DNA from: Rhodospirillaceae bacterium | Lineage (GTDB): Bacteria > Pseudomonadota > Alphaproteobacteria > UBA8366 > GCA-2717185 | Reading direction: 5' to 3' | Assembly (NCBI GenBank): GCA_018660965.1 | Contig: JABJJH010000541.1 | Location: 1 to 10,553, forward strand | Length of the DNA: 10,553 bases | Shown here: piece by piece, positions 1-6,413 of the stretch | Layout of the letters: each line of letters opens with the position of its first letter | Numbering within the stretch: position 1 is the first letter of the stretch | Translations under genes and position numbers: made by a program | Notes under the pieces: generated by a model | Seen by the model: only the letters and a program-made list of their open reading frames with translations | Databases searched by the model: none | What the model was told of the DNA's origin: nothing

Positions 1-591
1 ATCGAAGTGCTTTCCAGGGATTACCGCGTCGTGGCCATGGACCAGCGCAACGCCGGTCAATCCCGAGGCGACGTCGCCGCCGATCACGGATGGCACACCT
101 ATGCGGGCGATCATCTGGCGTTGATGGATCATCTCGGCGCGGAAAAATTCCACACCCTGGGCGGCTGCATCGGAGGCAGTTTTTGCCTGAAGCTGTGCGA
201 AATGGCGCCCGAACGCGTCACCGCCGCCGTCCTGCAAAACCCCATTGGACTCCATCCCGTGGAAACGACCTATTTTCCGGATTCTTTCGCGGAATGGGCG
301 GAGGAACAACGCGCGATCCGCTCCGACCTTGATGATAAGGCTTTGGAATCATTCTGCCAAAATATGTTCGACGGCGATTTCGTGTTTTGCGTTGACCGGG
401 ACTTCGCCCGGCGCTGCCCGACGCCGACGCTCGTTCTACCCGGCGACGATGTTCCCCATCCCGCCGTGACGGGTCAGGAACTCATCGAACTGCTGCCCGG
501 CACGGAATATCTAAACGACTGGAAGGGTCCCGCGCATATCGACGAACAACGCGATGTCGTGTTGGCCTTCCTGGCCAAACATACCGCTTAA
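1..591 (+). CDS. Alpha/beta-fold hydrolase, 5'-truncated by window edge
   Basis: This is the C-terminal part (196 codons visible) of an alpha/beta hydrolase; the frame is open from the first base, so the gene begins upstream. Numbering from the first codon, VVAMDQRNAGQS (about residues 10-21) matches the strand and turn that precede the nucleophile helix in this fold. The nucleophile elbow is GGCIGG around Cys56 (codon 166-168), so a cysteine replaces the usual serine in Gly-x-Nuc-x-Gly. The likely acid is Asp149 or Asp150 in PGDDVPHP, and the base is His179 in GPAHIDEQ near the C-terminus. Cysteine nucleophiles are known in dienelactone hydrolases of this superfamily. The substrate is unknown; esters, thioesters or lactones are possible. 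The stop overlaps that of the convergent Ldh gene, which leaves no room for a terminator. Confidence 0.85.
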   Translation: MEVLSRDYRVVAMDQRNAGQSRGDVAADHGWHTYAGDHLALMDHLGAEKFHTLGGCIGGSFCLKLCEMAPERVTAAVLQNPIGLHPVETTYFPDSFAEWAEEQRAIRSDLDDKALESFCQNMFDGDFVFCVDRDFARRCPTPTLVLPGDDVPHPAVTGQELIELLPGTEYLNDWKGPAHIDEQRDVVLAFLAKHTA

Positions 592-1667
592 CGAAGGTAG
601 AATTCCGCCCCGCACTCGCCCGCCAACGCTTCAAGTTTCGAGCGCAGCCCCGGCGGCATGGGAATGCCGGTTTTCTCGCGTTCGGCTTCGATCATGTCTT
701 CCGGTTCGCCCGCCACCAGCACGGGTTGGTCGGGATCGACGGGGGTCGTTGCGTGCAAATCGTCGATCAATTGATCGGTCGTTTCCTCGAAAGCGCCTTC
801 TTCGCGGAAAAAAACCGGGTTAATCGCCATGAAAAAGTGCCCCAGCTCCATTGTGCCCGGCGTTCGTTTCCCATGGTTGGGCGACATCACGAAACTGGCC
901 CCAGAAAAGCAGCATGACAGAATTTCAACCATCGCGCCCAAGCCATAGCCCTTGTGACTGCCCAATTCGCGCGTACCGCCCAGTGAAGTCATATTGACGC
1001 CATCCCAATAGCCGCTGGAATCGGTCAGCGAATTGCCCGACAAGTCCACCGCCCAGCCTTCCGGCAACGGTTGTTCCTCGACCGCCTTGTTGCGGATTTT
1101 CCCGCTCGCCACCGTCGAGGTCGCCATGTCGAGATTGAACGGCTTGTTGCGTTTTGTGGGCGCCGTAAACGCGATTGGATTGGTGCCGAGCGCCCCTTCG
1201 GCCGCCAAGGCCGGGACGACGCGCGGCGCGGACGTGCCGGTCGTCGCGAACCCGACCAGACCTTCGCGCGCGGCCATGCGGCTGTAATAGCCCGCCGCGC
1301 CGTAATGGGCGGAATTGCGCACGGACACCGAGCCCAGGCCAACTTTTTTGGCCTTTTCCATCGCCATTTGCATGGCCTTGTGCGCCACCGGGTACCCCAT
1401 GCCGCCGCCGGCGTCCAAAAGCGCGGTCGTCGGGTTGTCGCGCACGACGGTGATATCGCCGTCCATGGTCAACATATTCTTGGTCCAGCGCCCATGGTAA
1501 TTCGGAATGCAGGAAATGCCGTGCGTATCGATCCCGCGTTTATCCGCATCGGTCATGATGGGCGCGGTGATCGCGACGTAATCGTCGGGCATGCCGAACG
1601 ACGTCAAAAACGCGGCGATTTGTTTTTCGACAATATCGACGGGAAAATATTGAATTTTATCACTCAT
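588..1667 (-). CDS. Ldh family (malate/L-lactate dehydrogenase type) oxidoreductase, copy A
   Basis: A complete 359-residue member of the NAD(P)-dependent Ldh/type-2 malate dehydrogenase family. This family includes ureidoglycolate, sulfolactate and L-lactate/malate dehydrogenases and is unrelated to the classical Rossmann MDH/LDH. Visible family motifs are GIDTHGI with His49, the SAHYGAAGYY block, NPIAFTAPT, the LDMATSTVASGKI stretch and SHKGYGL, which contributes to dinucleotide binding. These enzymes interconvert 2-hydroxyacids and 2-oxoacids, or imines in the piperideine-2-carboxylate reductase subgroup. The ATG start is supported by a purine-rich stretch (AGGGGGCGGCGAG) just upstream, next to the stop of copy B; the intergenic gap is 11 nt, so the two are almost certainly cotranscribed. 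The exact substrate cannot be set from sequence. Confidence 0.93.
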   Translation of the reverse strand: MSDKIQYFPVDIVEKQIAAFLTSFGMPDDYVAITAPIMTDADKRGIDTHGISCIPNYHGRWTKNMLTMDGDITVVRDNPTTALLDAGGGMGYPVAHKAMQMAMEKAKKVGLGSVSVRNSAHYGAAGYYSRMAAREGLVGFATTGTSAPRVVPALAAEGALGTNPIAFTAPTKRNKPFNLDMATSTVASGKIRNKAVEEQPLPEGWAVDLSGNSLTDSSGYWDGVNMTSLGGTRELGSHKGYGLGAMVEILSCCFSGASFVMSPNHGKRTPGTMELGHFFMAINPVFFREEGAFEETTDQLIDDLHATTPVDPDQPVLVAGEPEDMIEAEREKTGIPMPPGLRSKLEALAGECGAEFYLR

Positions 1668-1678
1668 CTCGCCGCCCC

Positions 1679-2776
1679 CTATACCAACACAAACGCGGCG
1701 TTGGATTGCCGCGCGATTTCCTGAATTTGACCGCGCAGACCGGGCGGAATCGGAATGCCTGTGGTTTTGCGTTCTTCGCGGACAATATTTTCAGGCTCGC
1801 CCGCGACCATTACCGGCTGGTCGGGGTCCATCGGCTTGGTCGCGTGCAGCATGTCGATCAATTCATCCGTCGAGTCCTCGAATTCCCCGGCTTCGCGAAA
1901 CTGCGTCGGATCAATGGCGAGAAAGAAATGTCCGATCTCCATTGATCCCGGCTTGTTGCTGCCATGATTTGGCGCACTGACGAGGCTGGCCCCGGAAAAA
2001 CTCGCCGACAGGATTTCCACCATCGCGCCCAACCCGTAGCCCTTGTGGCTGCCGAGTTCCCGCGAACCGCCCAGCGGCGTCTGGACGCCGCCCCGCGAAA
2101 CATACACTTCCGGGTCGTCCGACGCGTTCCCATCCGCGTCGTTGGCCCACCCAATCGGCAGACGTTGCCCTTCATTCCACTTGTTGCGGATTTTACCCGC
2201 CGCCACCGTCGTCGTGGCCATGTCGAGGCTGAACGCCTCATGACGCTTTGTCGGCGCGGCGAACGCGATGGGGTTGGTCGAAAGCTTGCCTTCCTTGCCA
2301 AAGGTCGGCGCGGTGCGCGGCCCGGACCCGTTCGTCGTGGCGATGCCCACCAGCCCGGCCGCCGCCATCAGACGCGTGTAATACCCGGTCGCGCCAAAAT
2401 GCGCCGATTCCCGAACCGCCACGGCGGCCATGCCCATGGCTTTGGCCTTGTCGATGCACATCTTCGTCGCCAGGAGCGAAGGCACATAGCCCAGCCCGCC
2501 GCCCGCGTCGATCAACGCCGTCGTCGGCGTTTCCCGCACGACTTCGACGCCTACATCCAGCGTGATGACATTGCGGCGCCGTCGGTCGTCATAAGGCGGC
2601 AACATGGAGATGCCATGGGTGTCGATCCCGCACGCATCCGCGTCGACCATGACTTCGGCGGTCGCCGCCACATGTTCCGGCTTCATACCCCAGGCGGTCA
2701 AAATAGCCGCGATCTGTTCCTGAACGACTTCTTGCGGCGCCCACATGACGTCGTTTTCATCAACTCGGTGGCCCAA
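1679..2776 (-). CDS. Ldh family oxidoreductase, copy B (first gene of the pair)
   Basis: A second Ldh-family 2-hydroxyacid dehydrogenase, colinear with its downstream neighbour almost without gaps and sharing every key motif: GIDTHGI, SAHFGATGYY, NPIAFAAPT, LDMATTTVAAGKI and SHKGYGL. It is clearly a tandem paralog. The frame is open further upstream to a TTG at 2800. I choose the TTG at 2774-2776 because a very strong Shine-Dalgarno (GGGGGGAGGA, 2781-2790) lies 4 nt before it, giving 365 residues with the His of THG at 54. A later ATG at 2744-2746 would match the N-terminus of copy A more closely but has no clear SD. The paralogs differ most in the linker before LGG(S/T)RELGSHKGYG, near residues 205-225, which may reflect different substrates. 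Transcription probably starts from the promoter at 2928-2956. Confidence 0.92.
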   Translation of the reverse strand: MGHRVDENDVMWAPQEVVQEQIAAILTAWGMKPEHVAATAEVMVDADACGIDTHGISMLPPYDDRRRRNVITLDVGVEVVRETPTTALIDAGGGLGYVPSLLATKMCIDKAKAMGMAAVAVRESAHFGATGYYTRLMAAAGLVGIATTNGSGPRTAPTFGKEGKLSTNPIAFAAPTKRHEAFSLDMATTTVAAGKIRNKWNEGQRLPIGWANDADGNASDDPEVYVSRGGVQTPLGGSRELGSHKGYGLGAMVEILSASFSGASLVSAPNHGSNKPGSMEIGHFFLAIDPTQFREAGEFEDSTDELIDMLHATKPMDPDQPVMVAGEPENIVREERKTTGIPIPPGLRGQIQEIARQSNAAFVLV

Positions 2777-2780
2777 AATT

Positions 2781-2790
2781 TCCTCCCCCC
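2781..2790 (-). promoter_or_regulatory. Strong Shine-Dalgarno deciding a TTG start
   Basis: Read on the minus strand, GGGGGGAGGA ends 4 nt before TTG at 2774-2776. No comparable site precedes the TTG at 2800 or the ATG at 2746, so this element favours a TTG start for Ldh copy B. Confidence 0.65.
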
Positions 2791-2820
2791 TAAAACGCAA
2801 ATGTTAAAATAAAAGGCCAA

Positions 2821-2850
2821 AATAGTTAGCATTAATTAGCATTAGTTAGC
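2821..2850 (-). repeat. Three tandem decamers (consensus GCTAAYTAAT on the minus strand)
   Basis: Three contiguous 10-bp units, on the plus strand AATAGTTAGC, ATTAATTAGC and ATTAGTTAGC. The outer units each differ by one base from one another or from the middle unit, and TTAGC is invariant. The 10-bp period places equivalent bases on one face of B-DNA, as expected for cooperative protein binding. They lie roughly 70-100 nt downstream of the predicted start site of the Ldh pair, so they would also be in the mRNA leader. The function is not known; operator, RNA-protein site or simple slippage repeat are all possible. Confidence 0.7.
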
Positions 2851-2927
2851 AAAAGGACGGTTGGCAGCGTCAGATACTCAGGTAAAAACCACGCAAAATG
2901 TCGCCAGAAATTAAACCTTTATTTATG

Positions 2928-2956
2928 TATATATTCCTATTTATTAAGATTGTCAA
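2928..2956 (-). promoter_or_regulatory. Near-consensus sigma-70 promoter for the Ldh pair
   Basis: On the minus strand a perfect -35 hexamer TTGACA (2951-2956) is followed by exactly 17 bp and a -10 hexamer TATATA (2928-2933, four of six matches to TATAAT by position). It sits in an AT-rich island within a GC-rich window. The predicted start is near 2921, leaving a leader of about 145 nt before the TTG of Ldh copy B. Confidence 0.72.
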
Positions 2957-2996
2957 GCCAAGGATTCGATTTGACCTTCCTGTAGTGCAACGGGGG

Positions 2997-3410
2997 TTAG
3001 CGCCTTTTGCGGGCCTTGCGTGCGGCATAGCGCGCGTCACGCGCCGCCTTTTGTTCCGCCGCGAGTTCAATGGCGCGGCGTTCCGCGTCGGCGGCTTCGG
3101 CGACGAGGCGTTCCTGTTCATCCACCTCGGCCTTCGCGCGCGCAATTTCTTCGGCGGCCTGTTCTTCAGCCTTGCGAGCTTCTTCAGCCACTTTTTCTTC
3201 GGCCTTGCGGATTTTCTCAGCCTCTTTGGCGGCCTTGCGTTCGGCGCGCTGCGCCTCGCGTTCGATGCTGCGAGCATGGCGCGCCGCTTGCCGTTCGGCG
3301 AACCCCGGCGCCTTTGAGGGATCAATAGCGCGCGCCTTTTTAAGTAAGGCCTGTTTCGCCTCCGCCGCCGCATTCACCCGGTTTGCAAATCCCGGTTCGA
3401 AATTCTTCAT
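2997..3410 (-). CDS. DUF6481-type highly charged coiled-coil protein
   Basis: A 137-residue protein almost entirely made of Lys, Arg, Glu and Ala. The N-terminus (MKNFEPGFANRVNAAAEAKQ, followed by ALLKKARA) resembles the start of DUF6481 family proteins, which are frequent in Alphaproteobacteria. From about residue 40 onward the sequence is a continuous predicted helix with heptad-like Ala/Glu/Lys/Arg runs, and it ends in the basic tail ARKARKRR. There is no signal peptide or membrane segment, so it is presumably cytoplasmic. The molecular function of the family is not established; the basic tail would permit nucleic-acid binding, but that is inference. The ATG is preceded by AGAGGTAAGGGCAAG, a good ribosome binding site. 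It is transcribed in the same direction as the Ldh pair but is separated from it by about 220 bp with its own promoter, so it is probably a separate unit. Confidence 0.75.
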   Translation of the reverse strand: MKNFEPGFANRVNAAAEAKQALLKKARAIDPSKAPGFAERQAARHARSIEREAQRAERKAAKEAEKIRKAEEKVAEEARKAEEQAAEEIARAKAEVDEQERLVAEAADAERRAIELAAEQKAARDARYAARKARKRR

Positions 3411-3482
3411 CTTGCCCTTACCTCTGTCACTTAAACATTACCTGTTACGAAACCAGACGCTTCATATGGCGAATCAGGACGA

Positions 3483-3488
3483 ATTATA
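3483..3488 (-). promoter_or_regulatory. Candidate -10 box for the DUF6481 gene
   Basis: A perfect TATAAT on the minus strand, about 70 nt upstream of the DUF6481 ATG. No convincing -35 hexamer lies 16-18 bp further upstream, so this is a tentative call. Confidence 0.35.
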
Positions 3489-3571
3489 CAATCCAAAACT
3501 CGCCCCGATCTAAATCAACTGATCTAGTCACGGCTGTCGCGCCCCGCGCGGCGCTTGAAAAATGGAACGCC

Positions 3572-3590
3572 GCGCCGAATGATTTGGCGC
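3572..3590. repeat. Short perfect inverted repeat
   Basis: GCGCCGAATGATTTGGCGC folds into an 8 to 9-pair stem (one G-T pair) with essentially no loop in DNA, or about a 3-nt loop in RNA. It lies inside the possible coding remnant and has no following T-run, so it is not a typical terminator. It could be a protein-binding palindrome or coincidence in GC-rich sequence. Confidence 0.35.
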
Positions 3591-3706
3591 ACATTCTGCA
3601 AGGCCTGGTCAAGGTCGGCGTGTCGGTCGAATAGAGGCGGTTTCCACCGGGGCAGCGTCTCTGGATTGAAGACACCATGGAGCCGGGACCCAACATCGCC
3701 TAAACT

Positions 3707-3740
3707 CCCAGCGGGGGTCGTCCCTTCGGGGGCGTCTGGG
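3707..3740 (+). promoter_or_regulatory. UUCG-tetraloop stem-loop ahead of the GMC gene
   Basis: CGTCCC (3719-3724), TTCG loop (3725-3728) and GGGGCG (3729-3734) form a C(UUCG)G-capped six-pair hairpin with one G-U pair. CCCAG (3707-3711) and CTGGG (3736-3740) can pair outside it. It ends 22 nt before the GMC start codon. No U-run follows, so it is more likely a 5'-UTR structure or a processed end than an intrinsic terminator. Confidence 0.5.
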
Positions 3741-3762
3741 CGATAGCGCGCGTGGGGGGAAC

Positions 3763-5361
3763 ATGGCGGATTCGGACATTCAGACCTATGATTACATCGT
3801 CATCGGGGCGGGGTCCGCCGGGTCGGTCGTCGCCAACCGATTGTCGGCGAACCCGGCCAATCGGGTGCTTCTGCTGGAAGCCGGGCCCGCCAGCCATCCC
3901 TGGTCGCGCATTCCCATCGGCTTCGCCAAGCTTATCGACAACCCCGCCGCCAACTGGTGTTATTCCGCCGAACCCGAAGCCAACACGAATGGCCGCAAAA
4001 TGCCGGTGCCGCGCGGGCGGTTGCTGGGCGGGTCGAGTTCGATCAACGGTCTGGTCTTCGTGCGCGGACAGGCGCGGGATTTCGACACCTGGGCGCAAAT
4101 GGGAAACAAGGGCTGGACCTATACCGATGTCTTGCCGTTCTTCAAAAGCATCGAGAGCTACGAGGGCGGCGAGGACGCCTATCGCGGGCGCGAAGGACCC
4201 CTGCGCGTCACCGACCCGGATGAACGCGGCCCCCTCTACGACGGCTTGATCGAGGCCGCCGGTCAGGTGGGCATCCCGCATAACGCCGACTACAACGGCG
4301 CCAATCAGGAAGGCATTTCGCTCAGTCAGGCGACCATCGCCAATGGGCGCCGAATGAGCACCGCGCATTGCTTTCTGGATCCGATCCGGAACCGAAAAAA
4401 CCTCACCATTGAAACCGGCGCGTGGAGCGAAGCGCTGACGCTGGACGGCAAACGCTGCACCGGCGTGCGCTATTCCATCGACGGAAAACCACGCGAGGCG
4501 CGCGCCAATCGCGAGGTGGTGGTGAGCGCGGGCACGATCAATTCCCCACAACTTCTGGAGCTTTCCGGCATCGGACAGCCGGAACGCCTGCAGAGCCTCG
4601 GCATCGAAGTCCGCCATGCGTTGAACGGCGTCGGTGAAAATTTGCGCGACCATTACGCGCCCCGGACCCGGTGGCGCATCGATGCGCCGGGCGTCACGTA
4701 TAACGACAAGGGCAGTGGCCTGGGCCTGGTCAAACAGGCGCTGCGCTATCTGTTCACGAACAAGGGCATGCTGGGCATTCCCGCCGCCCCGATCCGCGCC
4801 TTCGTGCGCAGCCGGGACGGGCTGGAAGGTCCGGATGTTTTGCTGGGATGGGTGCCGATGCTCTATGAGCCGGGCTACAAGATGTCCAAGATACCCGGCG
4901 TGACCTGCTACGCGCACCCGATGCGCCCCGACAGCACGGGCCACATCCATATCACGTCCGCCGACCCGCGCACGCCGCCCGCGATCAACTTCAACTTTCT
5001 ATCCTCATCGCTCGACGCCGAAATCACCATACGCGCGGTGCGCATTGCGCGCGCGCTGATGACCGCCCCGGCGATGGCGGCCTTGCAGACAAGCGAAATC
5101 GCGCCCGGCGCCGAGAAACAATCGGACGAGGATATTCTGGATTGGATCAAGGCGGTGGCGGAGACGACCTATCACCCGGTCGGCACCTGCAAGATGGGCC
5201 CCGACCCCATGGCCGTCGTCGATGAAAAGTTGCGGGTGCACGGGATTGAAGGGTTGCGCGTCGCTGACGCCTCGATCATGCCGACGCTCACCTCGGGCAA
5301 TACCAACGCGCCGTCCATCATGATTGGCGAGAAAGCCGCGAACATGGTTCTGAATGGATGA
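3763..5361 (+). CDS. GMC-family FAD-dependent oxidoreductase (choline dehydrogenase-like)
   Basis: A complete 532-residue glucose-methanol-choline oxidoreductase, a normal length for BetA-like enzymes, which oxidise alcohols to aldehydes or ketones using FAD. The ADP-binding motif GAGSAG is at residues 15-20, followed by Glu39 for the adenosine ribose. GMC signature 1 is at about 84-102 (RGRLLGGSSSINGLVFVRG) and signature 2 at about 252-269 (VSAGTINSPQLLELSGIG). The catalytic pair is His471 (TYHPVGTCKMG) and Asn515 (SGNTNAPSIM), 44 residues apart as in choline oxidase. No histidine occupies the position used for covalent FAD attachment in choline oxidase, so FAD is probably non-covalent. No signal peptide is seen. 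The ATG follows GGGGGGAAC closely. The gene is monocistronic and converges on the LLM gene with 15 nt between stops. The GMC family varies widely in substrate, so naming it betA is not justified. Confidence 0.95.
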   Translation: MADSDIQTYDYIVIGAGSAGSVVANRLSANPANRVLLLEAGPASHPWSRIPIGFAKLIDNPAANWCYSAEPEANTNGRKMPVPRGRLLGGSSSINGLVFVRGQARDFDTWAQMGNKGWTYTDVLPFFKSIESYEGGEDAYRGREGPLRVTDPDERGPLYDGLIEAAGQVGIPHNADYNGANQEGISLSQATIANGRRMSTAHCFLDPIRNRKNLTIETGAWSEALTLDGKRCTGVRYSIDGKPREARANREVVVSAGTINSPQLLELSGIGQPERLQSLGIEVRHALNGVGENLRDHYAPRTRWRIDAPGVTYNDKGSGLGLVKQALRYLFTNKGMLGIPAAPIRAFVRSRDGLEGPDVLLGWVPMLYEPGYKMSKIPGVTCYAHPMRPDSTGHIHITSADPRTPPAINFNFLSSSLDAEITIRAVRIARALMTAPAMAALQTSEIAPGAEKQSDEDILDWIKAVAETTYHPVGTCKMGPDPMAVVDEKLRVHGIEGLRVADASIMPTLTSGNTNAPSIMIGEKAANMVLNG

Positions 5362-5376
5362 TTTTGACGGGGTGAG

Positions 5377-6396
5377 TCAGGACAGCGCGAATTCCGCCGC
5401 CAGCAACTCGTAACTTTTGCGCCGGGCGGCTTCGTCATAGGCCCAGGTGACGATGGCGAGTTCCTGCACGCCGACCTGATCCGCCAATTCTCGGATGCGC
5501 GCTGCGACGTCCGGGGCTGTGCCGACAAAGGATTTTTCGTGGTTTTCGGCGATGATTCGAGCGTCGGTTTCGGAATAGTCGATCTCGGCGACCGAATCCG
5601 GCGACGGGAAGGACGTGAACCGGCCCCGGTCCCGGTGCAGTTGCCAATGGGCGCGCGATGAGAAGTGGTAATGCGCTTCTTCCGCGCTGTCCGCCGCCAA
5701 CGCCCACACGCAGATACCCGACACGGGTTCAGGGTGGCGTTCGCTTGGCTGATAGCCCTCGCGGTACATCGCCAAGGCTTCCGGGCCGCCCCAGCCATCG
5801 GTGAAGAACCACGCGAAACTGTAGGGCAGGCCAAAATGGGCGGCCACCTGCGCGCCGTAATTGGAACTGCCCAACATCCATAGCTCCGGCGCGGTGTCGC
5901 CCTGGGGCTGGGCCGCGATGGTCGCAAAAGGATGATTGTCGCGCAGGGGATCACCCTGCACCCACGCCCGTAGATCCGCCACATCGGACGGGAACTGGTT
6001 GGGCCGTTCGGCGGCTTGCGGGTTCAGTGCGTAGGCGGTGCGCCCATCCGACCCCGGCGCGCGCCCCAGTCCCAGATCAATCCGGCCCGGCCCCAGCGCA
6101 TCCAGAACGCGGAACTGTTCGGCGACCTTCAGCGGCGCGTAATGCGGCAACATGACGCCCGCGCTGCCAACGCGAATACGCGTCGTGTTGCTCACGATGG
6201 CGGCGATCAGGATTTCCGGCGCGGTGCCGACGATGGTCGGGTGGCTGTGATGTTCCGACACCCAGAAACGGTGATAGCCCAGCGCCTCGCAATGTTTCGC
6301 CATCTCGAGCGTATTGCGGATGGCTTCGCCTTGCGGGCGGCCTTCGGTGGCGATGGATTGGTCGAGAACGGAAATGCGCAAGGGGGATGTGTTCAC
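5377..6396 (-). CDS. LLM class flavin-dependent oxidoreductase (luciferase-like, MsnO8-type)
   Basis: A complete 339-residue bacterial-luciferase-like protein (TIM barrel, FMN/F420-type superfamily). The N-terminus LRISVLDQS and the block GYHRFWVSEHHSHPTIVGTAPE (about 40-61, with Glu48-His49-His50) are typical of the MsnO8-type subgroup. The segment LGPGRIDLGLGRAPGSD supports the same call. Members use reduced flavin to oxygenate or oxidise organic substrates; the substrate here is unknown. The start is GTG at 6394-6396, with no Shine-Dalgarno before it. The GTG overlaps the TGA of a 7-codon mini-ORF (GTGA), suggesting translation coupled to upstream reading. The gene appears to be last in a minus-strand run after the MBL hydrolase and cupin. 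Confidence 0.93.
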   Translation of the reverse strand: MNTSPLRISVLDQSIATEGRPQGEAIRNTLEMAKHCEALGYHRFWVSEHHSHPTIVGTAPEILIAAIVSNTTRIRVGSAGVMLPHYAPLKVAEQFRVLDALGPGRIDLGLGRAPGSDGRTAYALNPQAAERPNQFPSDVADLRAWVQGDPLRDNHPFATIAAQPQGDTAPELWMLGSSNYGAQVAAHFGLPYSFAWFFTDGWGGPEALAMYREGYQPSERHPEPVSGICVWALAADSAEEAHYHFSSRAHWQLHRDRGRFTSFPSPDSVAEIDYSETDARIIAENHEKSFVGTAPDVAARIRELADQVGVQELAIVTWAYDEAARRKSYELLAAEFALS

Positions 6397-6413
6397 GGGA
6401 TATCGATATCCAT
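6393..6413 (-). CDS. 7-codon mini-ORF (MDIDIP) bridging to the LLM start
   Basis: The ATG at 6411-6413 overlaps the TGA of the 31-residue ORF (TGATG), and its own TGA overlaps the GTG start of the LLM gene (GTGA). It is too short for a functional protein by itself and has no Shine-Dalgarno. If translated, its likely role would be termination-reinitiation at the LLM GTG. It is recorded because the overlaps are exact, not because its product is credible. Confidence 0.25.
   Translation of the reverse strand: MDIDIP

Larger units (their letters stand above)
3411..3762. other. Intergenic region with possible gene remnant, hairpins and promoter signal
   Basis: About 350 bp between two divergently oriented genes. 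Plus-strand codons 3527-3634 look coding by third-position GC and encode a sensible C-terminus (LEKWNAAPNDLAHILQGLVK, then VGVSVE and TAG), but no start codon or coherent upstream sequence precedes them. A 15-codon ORF (MANQDELYNPKLAPI, 3466-3513) lies just upstream in another frame. Together they may be the remains of a small gene broken by indels; I do not recognise the family. The region also holds an inverted repeat at 3572-3590 and the UUCG hairpin at 3707-3740. Confidence 0.35.

Noticed and set aside
1964..2812. 282-codon plus-strand frame over Ldh copy B
   Set aside because: Shadow of the Ldh gene: Arg/His-rich, low-complexity translation without family motifs.
2801..2996. Insertion-sequence end or attachment site in the AT-rich patch
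   Set aside because: No terminal inverted repeats, target duplication or transposase/integrase fragments are visible; a promoter and leader explain the composition.
3707..3740. UUCG hairpin as an intrinsic terminator
   Set aside because: No run of T follows on either strand, so the element is described as a leader stem-loop instead.
3700..4950. 416-codon open frame antisense to the GMC gene
   Set aside because: It mirrors a strongly supported GMC coding sequence; long antisense frames are common with GC-biased codons, and its translation shows no recognisable domain.
5362..5376. Bidirectional terminator between GMC and LLM genes
   Set aside because: Only 15 nt lie between the stops and no stem with a T-run can be drawn.
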